Of a DNA stretch of 64,000 bases, positions 44,895 through 54,668 are shown one piece after another. Position 1 is the first letter of the stretch; every line of letters begins with the position of its first letter. Source of the DNA: Gnetum montanum (taxonomy: Eukaryota > Streptophyta > Gnetopsida > Gnetales > Gnetaceae); contig MNCI01003605.1 in the NCBI GenBank assembly GCA_015680685.1, positions 556,437 through 620,436 of the forward strand, in the 5' to 3' direction. Made by a program: the position numbers and the translations under genes. Under the pieces are notes generated by a model. The model did not search any database. It worked only from the letters and a program-made list of their open reading frames with translations, and was not told where the DNA came from.

Positions 44895-45198
44895 TGATGA
44901 GGGACGAGGTACCCCTACGCTTAACCATACGAATACAAGCATTTCATGCACAATCCAGTTGAATTCCAAGGACTAAGTGCTTATGTGTCCTTCAGGAACA
45001 TGGATGGGTTGGTTGATCGTTGTCTTCCCAGGCTTACCTGTATGTCACAATTGTATGGTTTAAGCTTGAAGCATATGATTTTTATAGCTTTTATGTTTTT
45101 ATGTTTTATAGCTAGAGTAACCACTCTAATAATTAGAATAAATGCTAGAGTAACCACTCTAATAATTAGAGTAACTGCTAGAGTAACTACTCTCATCA
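44895..45198 (-). repeat. 3' LTR, internally deleted
   Basis: The U5 end (TGATGAGGGACGAGGTACC on plus) matches 53194 onward to about 53405. It then joins directly to U3 minisatellite units (GCTAGAGTAACCACTCTAAT) and ends CTCTCATCA. The TATA box, R region and about 700 bases are missing relative to the 5' LTR. The frames 44946-45209 and 44981-45199 are repeat-derived. Confidence 0.8.
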
Positions 45199-46532
45199 TA
45201 CCCCCATGATTGAATGAAAACTCATCCTCAAGTTCCTTACAAAATATTGGGAAGATATGGGATTATTGACTAATTGACAACTAACGGTGAAATGGGATGA
45301 TAGATTCAACGTGCCCAGTGAACAGATCAATATGCATATTACAACATTAGTGTTCATGACGATTGTGGTGAACACTCATACATAAATGACATCCAAGCCT
45401 TTATTTGGCAGCTTGAAGATAAAGAGAGAGAGAGAAAGAAGATGGAGCATGTTGTAGCCAATGCCGAGATTGCACCTTCCGTTGTTTCTCCATAGCCATT
45501 CCACCAACCTTGCTCCTTTCATAAATGCTTCAATTCCAATCCATCTTGAGTGCTTCCTCCAAGCCTAGTCCATTATTTGTATGATCACCATCTACACACA
45601 CAACATAGACATAAATGAGAAACGATAGATAATCCACAACGTAGTTGATACCTTGCCTTGATATGAAGTGCATTGGCTAAGTTGTGGTTATGGTAGAAAT
45701 TGGTTCAAAGATTTATCATTAGCCACTACCCAAGGTGTAGGGGTTAGGCAATTAATAAAATGGAAAAAATTGAAAAATTTGTGCTAGGGCCACCACAACT
45801 AAGAGTGAACCTCTAGTAGCTATAACATGGAAAAAAAAAGAGGAACAAGAAAGATGAAAAATATCAACGGCAACACCAATAAAATGGATGTCATGGATGG
45901 GGATGAAACAAGAAATGATTGATTGTAGGAAATGTTTAAGGGAAAGAAGTTAACAATTGCACCAAAAAGAAATGCTAGTGGGTCCTCCCCAAAGTAGGTT
46001 CATGCCCTTTATGCCATAACAAACCCACAAACCAAAGAATCCGTAGGCTCTAGGAATGTCATTTGGATGCAAGAGCTAAAAACTTACCCACAAGAATTCA
46101 CCAAAGAAAAACAATGCATCAACCTAGAATGGACTAATGATAAAATTGGTAATGAGGTGGAAAATGGGAAAAGATGGAGAGGAGAGAATGAAATGGAATC
46201 CCAAGAATAAGGTTGTGTAAAGCCCCTTGTGTATTTCATGGTTAAGATAACTAAGTAGAACTCATCCCAAATCCATACTCAAACCAGCCACATTTAATGA
46301 CCTTGCATCAATACACTTGGCCAATCCTTCCTCTTAAGGCAACAAGAATGCTTCCACAAAGAGTGAGCACCATCCCAAGGAGAGTGATATGGAGAAGCAG
46401 GAAGCAAGAAAGGGCCTTAGTTAGAGAAAACCTTTAGGCATCACTAACATGTCTTTCCAGTTCCATAACCAACACTTGTAGCCCATATTGCTTTATTATG
46501 TCTAACGGGTGTGCTTTGAATTATCACCTTTT

Positions 46533-46577
<45 letters not shown>

Positions 46578-47140
46578 GTTTATGTGTGAGAACCATACCA
46601 TGCAAAGACTTATTTTTATTCACTCAACTTCCTAATAGTTGAACAATGTTAGAATGGTGGAAAATCCAAGAAAAAACATCCAAGCACCCAAGAGAATGGC
46701 TAGCACTAATGCATTGAATCCCCTTGAAGTCAAACCATTTTCATCCTTTGAGTCTTTTCTTGGTTTGAAAAATACCTAGCCACCAATTCATTAACAAGTT
46801 TACTTAGAAAAATGGGACTATATAGTTCCAAGCCAAAGGAGACCGTAGAGTTGTATGAATGAGTGGATGACGTGGACTCATTGCCTGTTTTACCGAAAGA
46901 ACCATACTTGAATATCAGCATCATAATTCAAAGGTAGAAACCAAACATTAGTCATCAATATGATATAATTCAATCCACCATCATGAGAACTTATTAGCTG
47001 ATGAATAAAAGTAAATCAAGCAAACAAAGAAATAGTAAAAACATGAACAATGGTGTAAAAAAAAATAAGAAAAGTTGAAAGAATATGTAAAATGAAAAAT
47101 GTGTAAAATAAAAATACAAAAAGAACTAAGGGCCTAGAAC
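45199..47140 (-). other. 3' non-coding block of the 45-54 kb element
   Basis: The polypurine tract (minus TCATGGGGGTA) is at 45199-45209. The block then mirrors those of the other elements: CTCCCCAAAGTAGGTTCATG near 45986, GGGCCTTAGTTAGAG near 46411 and GTGTGCTTTGAATTATCACC near 46509. An uninterrupted CT run lies at 46537-46575. No gene is recognised. Confidence 0.65.
46537..46575. repeat. (CT)n microsatellite
   Basis: About 19 uninterrupted CT units lie inside the 3' block. Confidence 0.95.
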
Positions 47141-47149
47141 AGTTAGCAT

Positions 47150-48340
47150 AGGTTTCCATCTCGCCCATGACTAAGTTGGAAGGAGGAGATCTGAAATAGT
47201 GAGCAGGGTTGTCCATCAAGAGAGGTAGCATGTGTACTGGCTGTCCTAAGCTCCTGGAAAGGTTTGGTTTGTTGCACGTTGACCAAAAGTTTCTTATTCA
47301 AAATCTTAGGTTTGTATATTATGTCCCCTGAAGGAAAATTTGCATAAATAATATAAGGTCCTTCCGATAGTGTTTCAAATTTAGTACGTTGTGGCACATG
47401 TGTGGGATTCTAGTAGAGAACCTTATCTCCTGGTTGATATTTAACTTTCCTAATTCTTAGGTCATGATGTTGTTTATTAAAGGCCTTGTGCAATCCATTA
47501 GATGACATGGTAGCTAATCAATTTTCATCTAGCAAGTTAAGGATTACTAACCATTGTTTCTGTGCTAAATCAAGGTCAAGGTTGAGGTCACATGTCATGG
47601 ATAGTGTATGGAGCTTAGTTTGAACGGGAAGCATTGGTCATTTACTATACACTAACTCATAGGGAGAGTAGCCTGTAGGGAGTTTCCATGTGGAGCGGTA
47701 TGCCTAAAGAGCATCATTCATTTTAGTGCTCCAATCTTGCCTAAACTTGCTAATGGTTCTTGTCAATATCTTCATAATCTTCCTATTGGTGACTTCTGCT
47801 TAACCATTCTCTTGGGGGTGGTATGGTATAGTCAATTTATGCTCAACCCTTAAGTGTTGCATTAATTTTAGAAAAGTTGCACCTGTGAAGTGTGTACCAT
47901 TATCTAAAATAAGTGCACAGGGCATACCAAACCTATTTATGATTTGTTTTTGAACAAATCTTGCAGCTGTAGATGATGTACAATCTTTAACAGTAGCTGT
48001 TCAGCCCATTTTTTTAGGTAATCAATGGTAACAATAATATAATCTTTTCCATTGAACATTGGTGTAATCGACCCCATAAAATTAATTCCCCAAATGTCAA
48101 AGGGTTCTAACGGTTGAATCCATTGTTGGAGACCCTCCATTCTAGTAGCCATTCCCCCATCACGTTGATAGTGCTCATAAGATTGGACGAAATGATTGGC
48201 ATCCTGAAATAATGTAGGCCAATAATATCCTGCAAGTAAGATCTTGATGGCTATTCATCTCCCAGAGTAATGACCCCCATAAGAACCCTCATGAGCATGT
48301 TGGAGAACTCGCAGTTGATCTATATTAGGATCACACCATC
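47150..48340 (-). pseudogene. Integrase of the 45-54 kb element
   Basis: The zinc-binding part lies near 48180-48330. The core piece 47937-48152 has EPFDIWGINFMGSI and VTIDYLKKWAE with the first Asp. The second Asp is intact in LILDNGTHF near 47900. The third residue is kept in AEVT near 47795, though the neighbouring Gln codon is a stop. The C-terminal part (open 47143-47397) has PQRTKFETLSEGPYIIY. Integrase would insert element DNA; stops prevent a full product. Confidence 0.8.
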
Positions 48341-48579
48341 GAACCAATCCATCAAGACACACTTTGTAAAGTTGCCCATTAATCTTCATAAAGTACTTGG
48401 ATCAATGAAGAAACTGTTGTTTCTTCTTAAGGTTCAACTCTTGTGTTGTTTATTGGGTGAGGAGATAGGTAAGAATGCTACTGTACCAATTTGTCTCTAT
48501 GGGTGATTGATTATTCACAACACCAACAAAGAGGAATACATCAGGGAAATGATCAAAAATTGGATACTCATCCTCTTTT

Positions 48580-49860
48580 TTGTCCCATCACAATCGAGAT
48601 AAATGATCAGCAAATACATTCTTGGTGCCCTTGCAATCGATCATCATTAAAGTGAACTCTTGTAGGATTACAAGCCATCATATGATACAAGGGCTTACCA
48701 TTGGCTTATTCATGAGGAACCAAATTGCACTATGATCTGTATGTATATATACTTTATATCCCAATACATAGTATCTAAACTTTTCTAGTGCAAACATTGC
48801 AACCATTAATTCTTTCTCTGTGGTAGTGTATTTAAGTTGTGCACTAGCGATACTTCTACTTGCATAGTGGATATAATAAGGACATTTTTGGTCATCTAAC
48901 TATGTGAGTACGGCTCCTAAGATAGTTGGATGTGTTAGTCATAATATGGAATGGTTTGGACCAGTCAAGAGCTTGTAGAACAGGTGTTTGCACAATCTTC
49001 TTCTTTAAAGTTTCAAAAGCTAGTTTACATTCCCTGGTCCATTCAAAAGATATGTCCTTTTTCATTAATTTTACCAATGGTTTGGCAACCTTTGAAAAGT
49101 TCTTAATAAATCTCCTATACTAGCCAGTGTGTCCAAGGAATGACTAAATATCTTTGGTAGTTTCTAGTTGATGGGTAATTCCTTGGATAACTTTGATTTT
49201 CTCAGGGTCTACCTCTATCCTTGTGTGTGAGATTTTGTGCCCTAGTACTACACCTTCTTGGACCCTCAAATGGGTTTTCTACCAATTGACCCTCAAATTG
49301 GTTTCTGCACATCTTTTTAACACTTGCTCGAAATGGTCAAAGGCTTTATCAAAGTTTGCTTCATAAGTGGAGAAGTCGTCCATAAAGACCTCCACGTCAT
49401 TACCTATCTGATGTTGGAATATGCTTAGAACTAGTCGTTGAAATGTTGCAGGGGCATTGCACAAGCCAAACGACATATGTTTGTATGTGAATGTTCCCCA
49501 AGGACTAGTGAACATAGTTTTGGCTTAGTCTTCTGGGGCTATTTTTATTTGGTTATATCTACTATATCCATTCAAAAAACTGTAATAGCGATGCCCTACG
49601 ATAGTGTCTAAGACTTGGTCAACAAATGGCAATAGAAAGTAATATTTGAATGTTGCCATATTTAGTAGCCTAAAATCTATCCACACCCTCCATTTTCCTC
49701 CCTTTTGAGGCATAATAACTAAGGGGCTAACCCATTTGCTATCAGCAATGGGGTATATGAACCCAGCCTTGAGAATTTTTTTGATTTCTTCCTTAACTAC
49801 TTGTTGTAGCTTAGGTTTCAATCGCCTCTACGGTTGTCTTCAAGGCTTCATGGAGGGGTC
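48580..49860 (-). pseudogene. Reverse transcriptase-RNase H of the 45-54 kb element
   Basis: The RT start is open at 49525-49821 (MKPKLQQVVKEEIKKILKAG, FIYPIADSKWVSPLVIMPQK, GGKWRVWIDFRLLN, YYSFLNGYSRYNQIKIAPED). It continues at 49279-49515 with MFTSPWGTFTYKHMSFGLCN, then VEVFMDDFSTYEANFDKAF, so the FMDD core is intact. A connection stretch is open at 48892-49077 (FEWTRECKLAFETLKKKIVQ). RNase H follows to about 48600 with stops. One stop separates the two large RT pieces. Confidence 0.85.
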
Positions 49861-50327
49861 AGTGTAAATTCTATGTTGGCATATCTTAGGATCTATTCTA
49901 GTTAATTCGGGATATGATCAATCAAAGGCTTCCGACCATTTATTTATTACATTCAGCAGTTCTTCTTTCTATTGAGGAGAAAACTTAGTGTTGATAATTA
50001 CCAGTTTTCCATTTTTAAGGAACGAATATTCCATACCAATGGGTAATGGTTTCAACTCGAGGGGCTCCTTCTTAAATTTCTTAGGGATTTCCAACTTTCC
50101 CCGGTTGATATTTTTAAGGTTAAGACTTGGAAGTTAGTAGTGGACTTGCTCTAATGCAAACCTTCACTTGGTTCCATGCATATGAGTGAACTGCTTTCTT
50201 GATTAGCTATCCACCACTAGGTGTCTTCCTGTTGTGTGGCTACTACATATAGGAATATTTGTATGTTAATCCATTGTGCACACTGATTGCATGCAGGCGA
50301 TGCTAAACTTTGCACAAATCATGACCT

Positions 50328-50700
50328 CTACACGCAATTACACGATGTGTCACTGTATGCAATGCATGGAACTTTCTTCTTCTTGATCTTTCTGAAAGTA
50401 TTTTTCTTTGATATTTCTAGGGAAAGATCATGGATTTCTAAGTGTGTGTCGATGGTGCTTAGCCATCCTCTTCCCATTATGATTGGAAAGTCCCCCTTAC
50501 CGTTGTTTACTTGAATCACTAGGAAGTCAGCTGGGTATGACCATCCACAAATGGTGGTAACAATGTCTTCCACCAGTTCCAACAGGATAGTGATGGATTG
50601 GTAGGCCATCTCTAGATAGATGTTGGTCTTTTTCAATGGAGGTAGGTTCTAGGCCTTGTACATTTCTTGAGAAATTAATTTGACACTAGAATCTGAATCC
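50328..50700 (-). pseudogene. Retropepsin of the 45-54 kb element
   Basis: The piece 50328-50636 has VEDIVTTICGWSYPADFLVI and IIMGRGWLSTIDTHLEIHDL. The active-site region near 50665-50705 reads ALLDSDSSVKLIS, so the Gly of DSG is Asp. A stop lies between the parts. Confidence 0.8.
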
Positions 50701-53057
50701 AAAAGAGCATTGCATATTGCATTTCCAATGATTTGTAAATATATCATAGGACTCCGAGGATCAGATAATTTCCTTGGAAGGTGGTCAAATTTGATCCAAT
50801 TGGTGACAGCATCTATTATCATGACCGTATGTGTTGAGTGCAATGATTGGGTTGAAGGGTGCTCCAAAGTTTTGATTAATGCAAAGGTGTCTAAGGAATC
50901 AGCTGCTTGTGATTGCAAGGGATTGGTTGGACTGTTGGTCCTAAAGAAAGGTATTTTCTTCATGTGGTTGTTGGAACCAACAATAGGTTGAGAGTTAACA
51001 GCCCTCGTGGCATTATGTTGCTATGGTTGGGTAGGGATTTCACCTTGCATCACGAGATTAGGTGGTAGTGGAGCTATTGGTGGAAGAGATGTGACCAAAT
51101 GAGAAGGATGATACACTTGTAGAATATTGCCTCTAGAATAGGGAGTCCCATAATACTCGTGGGCTTAGTAGTGAGGTTGAGGAGTGACATGACCAGTAGA
51201 GGCACATGGGGAGATTGGCTACTGCACATAATATCCATACGAGTCTGGTTGCCGATAAGGATACTGTTGCCTTGGTGGTGGCATTTCCCATGATTGTGGA
51301 TGTTGCCACTATTGATATTTCTCAATCAGTTGTGGTGGAGTTCCACTGGGATAATATGTTAAGGGTTGGTAGAACTGCCTTGGGTTACCTTGAGGATAAG
51401 GTAACCTTTGGGGTGGTTTCCTTTTTTCTTAATTGTAGGTTGAGTGCATACACCCCAAACTCCTACAGATGTGAGATTATAGGGAAAAATCCCTTAGCTT
51501 GGTCATATTTACATATCTCACATCAACTATCATTGTCTATTTCTAAATCCACAACCTCTACAATGATGGAAACTTTCTCTTTACCCTTGCTATGTGCATG
51601 TTCAGCCTCTTTCATTTTTCTTTTCTCACTACTTTTCTCTCTAGACTCCTCTACTATTTTAAGAACAGTTTGAAATCTATTGTCTAGGGAATCCCACATT
51701 TGGTCTACCTTTGTTAAAACTTCTGATGTCATCTTTTGGATAGGCAAAGTTTTCCTATTCACCATCTCTTCGAGTGGTGACTCTTCTTCATCCTCACAAA
51801 ATCTTACTCCCCTCTTCTGAAGGGAAGGATCTTGGTTATACTCTTCTATACTTTCTCTCTTCTGTAGCTCACCTTCTTCCTTAGAAACTTGCTCCAATAG
51901 TCTTTGAATTTGATGGGACCTAATCTCAAATAGCCTCCCTTGGGCATAACTCCCAAGGGTTCTTCTCATTTCATGCCTAAGCTCATCCATGAGATGATGC
52001 AGTTGATCCCTTTGCGAATAACCATGGCTAGGACAATGATGTAATAATGCATAGTATTGGCCCATGGTAGCATCCAAGGGTTCATGTCCTCCTTTTTCCA
52101 TCCTTGGATTTTCTTTTGCAAGTTGGACATTCAGGAGTACGTTTGGTACTTATCATTAAACAATTCTAACATGGTACTCCACCTACAAATGGATTCTAGT
52201 TCTAAGGATTGGTACCAGCTTTTCACTTCTTTAACTAGTGTCTGTGAGAACAACTTATGTTTTTTCCATTTGTTCTCTATGTTTTGTAAGGCACATGCAT
52301 CATGGAATTCTTGTAAGTGATTCTGAGGATCAGTTTTGTATCCCCCTTCAAATCATGGGATGTTATTCATATCTAATCTCTTGATCCTACTATCTTTTTG
52401 GTGCCTTGTTGGAATTCCAATAGCCTTAGTTATGTCTAACATACTTCAAGTAGCGAGTAGGGGTTCATCATGATCATCTTGTCCATGGAATCTATGATGC
52501 CTACATTGTTCTCTACTCTCCATTATTCTATGTTTTGACTCTCTAGAGTGCCCTCATCACCTTTCCTAGCTATTTCATCTATGACTTCCACTTTTCCTAC
52601 CTTTATCCCCATGGTCTTTTTCTTTATGACTACGTCTAGATATTGAAGGCGAGGATGAAGGAGATGATGAAGGTGAAGAAGAAAGAGAAACATCACTGTT
52701 ATGGTGTCTGATTCTCCATAATGGTGTTTGATACCTTCTCTTCTACAATCTTGGCCCCAATCGCAATTGCGATCAAAATGTCCACCCTTATCATGAGTTT
52801 GTGTCCTTTTTTGGACCCTTTGTACCCATGGGTGTCAAAACCTAGGTTATGAATAGTGGAATGAAGATCTTGATACATAACCGCTTGGCCAAAGCCAAGG
52901 GGAGGAACATCATTATGTGGTCAACTACTTGAGGTAGGTTCACCACCCTCATTTTTGCTTAAGACATGTGAGGCATCTTGGGACCACTTACCCTTCAAAG
53001 ACTTATGATGTCTCTCCTGTTGTAAGTCCNGGTGCTTTCATACAAAGAAGGAGACAT
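50701..53057 (-). pseudogene. gag of the 45-54 kb element
   Basis: The ATG at 53057 opens MSPSLYES, then the N at 53030 removes the conserved DEYVPNFTFILHQDE region. The rest of the N-terminal part, with His/Ser-rich linker and many stops, runs to about 52440. The capsid-type region (about 52100-52430) has stops; 51523-52101 is open (EKGGHEPLDATMGQYYALLH, LLEQVSKEEGELQKRESIEE, KVDQMWDSLDNRFQTVLKIV). A Cys-type motif near 51450-51530 and a Pro-rich tail down to 50701 end it. Confidence 0.8.
53030..53030. other. Single-N assembly gap inside gag
   Basis: The sibling gags at 25513 and 36578 carry about 200-250 bases here that are absent around this N, including the FTFILHQDE block. Confidence 0.6.
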
Positions 53058-53172
53058 ACTTGTCTATTTAGTGTGTAATGTATTCTTGTTTATTATTTTC
53101 TCAACCAACCCTAAGGGTTTGTTCCAATGATGTGAATGATTTCCTATGTTCTAGTTAGTGCACAAACAACTA

Positions 53173-53193
53173 AGTCCCTAGAAATGGCAACAA
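53173..53193 (-). promoter_or_regulatory. Primer-binding site of the 45-54 kb element
   Basis: Minus-strand TTGTTGCCATTTCTAGGGAC directly follows the 5' LTR. It aligns with TTGGCACCGTTGCCGGGGAC but is clearly mutated. Confidence 0.55.
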
Positions 53194-54212
53194 TGATGAG
53201 TGATGAGATACCCCTATGCTCAACCATACAAATACGAGCATTTCATGCATGATCCGATCAAATTCCAAGAACTAAGTGCTTATGTGCCCTTGTGAAACAA
53301 GGATAGATTGGTTGATCGTTGTCTTCCCAAGCTTACTTGTATGTCACGATTGTATGTTTAAGTATACTTGAGGCATATGATTTTTATAGCTTTTATGTTT
53401 TTATGTCCTATGCTAATAGGGAAGGAGAGAGGTAACTAAGACACTAATTTAACCTAACTACTCATTAACTAAGTTCTAACTAATCCTAACACCAATATCC
53501 ATTCCCACTTGCCATACACATCTTGAACCAGAGCAACACTACTAGGATTACCAAACGCTAATCATTACTGGGTTACCAAGCATTACACGCATGCTCGAAC
53601 TGGTCGTGCTTATGTAATTTAACGATTTTCTTAATTGATCAAAATAAATTGTTGTGCTAATAACAAAAATGTTAAGTGCATAAAATAAAATAAATGCATA
53701 AGAAAATAAAATAAAAGAAATGCATAAGAAAACAAATCTCAAGTGCTACAAGGATGAATCAAAGTGCTTGTCTTTACTGCCATACACAAAGTGTGCTCAG
53801 GCACACAATGCTCGAATAAAGATTCGTCCACACTTCAACCTCCTGCTACAGGCACTTGGAAAATACTCTAAATTTCAAACAAACTACAAGAGTTTCGCTG
53901 CTTCATTGTTAAAATACTTTTTCTCAATTGTGTGCTTGGGCACTATATTTATAGACTTGGGAGCAACTACTCTAATAATTAGAGTAACCACTGAAATAAT
54001 TAGAATAATTGCTAAAATAACCGCTAGAGTAACCACTCTAATAATTAGAATAACTACTAGAGTAACCGCTAGAGTAACCACCCTAATAATTAGAATAACT
54101 TCTAAAGTAATAACTAGAGTAACCACTTTAATAATTAGAATAACTACTAGAGTTACCACTCTAATAATTAGAGTAACTACTAGAATAACCGCTAGACTAA
54201 CCACCCTAATTG
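53194..54212 (-). repeat. 5' LTR of the 45-54 kb element
   Basis: On plus it starts TGATGAGTGATGAGATACC. The minus-strand TATA (CTATAAATATA) lies near 53946-53956, and the U3 beyond it is a minisatellite. The outer end reads CCCTAATTG where CATCA is expected; the TSD TACCA fixes the boundary at 54212. Confidence 0.75.
53965..54205. repeat. U3 minisatellite of the 45-54 kb element
   Basis: About eight degenerate units of roughly 24-36 bases contain GAGTAACCACTCTAATAATT, whose halves (TAATTAGAGT and ACTCTAATTA) are inverted repeats. The long frames on both strands here (53720-54253 and 53884-54327) encode only its repeats and are not genes. Confidence 0.85.
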
Positions 54213-54217
54213 TACCA
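54213..54217. other. Target-site duplication, right copy (TACCA)
   Basis: It matches 44890-44894 exactly. Confidence 0.75.
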
Positions 54218-54668
54218 CTAGACACTTTGAAATTTTTTGCAATTTTCTCATAACACACAGGGAAGTTTTGCAATTTTTCAAAACCAAAAACCTTCCAAAG
54301 TCTATAACTTTCAAATCGTTTGTCCAAATCACTCCGCTTTTTGATCCTGCACTTACCAAAGGTAAGATCTTTATCATAGGGGCCAAAAAACTTAAGGTTT
54401 TCAATGCAATTTTCAAAAAAAATTTATAACTCCCCAAGGGTTAGTATCCCTAATCATATATAAACATCAACTTTTTCAAAGTTAACCCTTCCAACCATCT
54501 CCAATATGATTTATCAATGATAAGAAATACATGAAAATAACAATTAAGTTAATTAAATTAGCCATAATCACAACTTAGCCAAGTGTAACTACCCTCAAGA
54601 GTTAAGGTATCCCAATTATTTTAGGGTTACACAATGATTTCTAATCCATGGTTCTATTGTGATTATAT
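54218..54668. other. Unassigned sequence between two elements
   Basis: AT-rich sequence with no recognised gene. It should be the right-hand continuation of 44600-44889, since the element between them inserted there. A TATA-like CATATATAAAC lies near 54455. Confidence 0.4.

Larger units (their letters stand above)
44895..54212 (-). mobile_element. Complete minus-strand Ty3/gypsy element with unequal LTRs
   Basis: Order on minus: 5' LTR 53194-54212, primer site 53173-53193, gag, protease, RT-RNase H, integrase, 3' block, polypurine tract, 3' LTR 44895-45198. TACCA flanks both ends. The 3' LTR is only 304 bases against 1019 for the 5' LTR because its middle is deleted. This is the least decayed of the gypsy elements here: RT keeps FMDD and integrase keeps all three acidic catalytic residues, yet stops still break each ORF. 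Confidence 0.85.

Noticed and set aside
53720-54327. Long frames of 177 and 147 codons on both strands with TTLIIRVT-type repeats
   Set aside because: They translate the U3 minisatellite; a repeat unit free of stops gives open frames on both strands.
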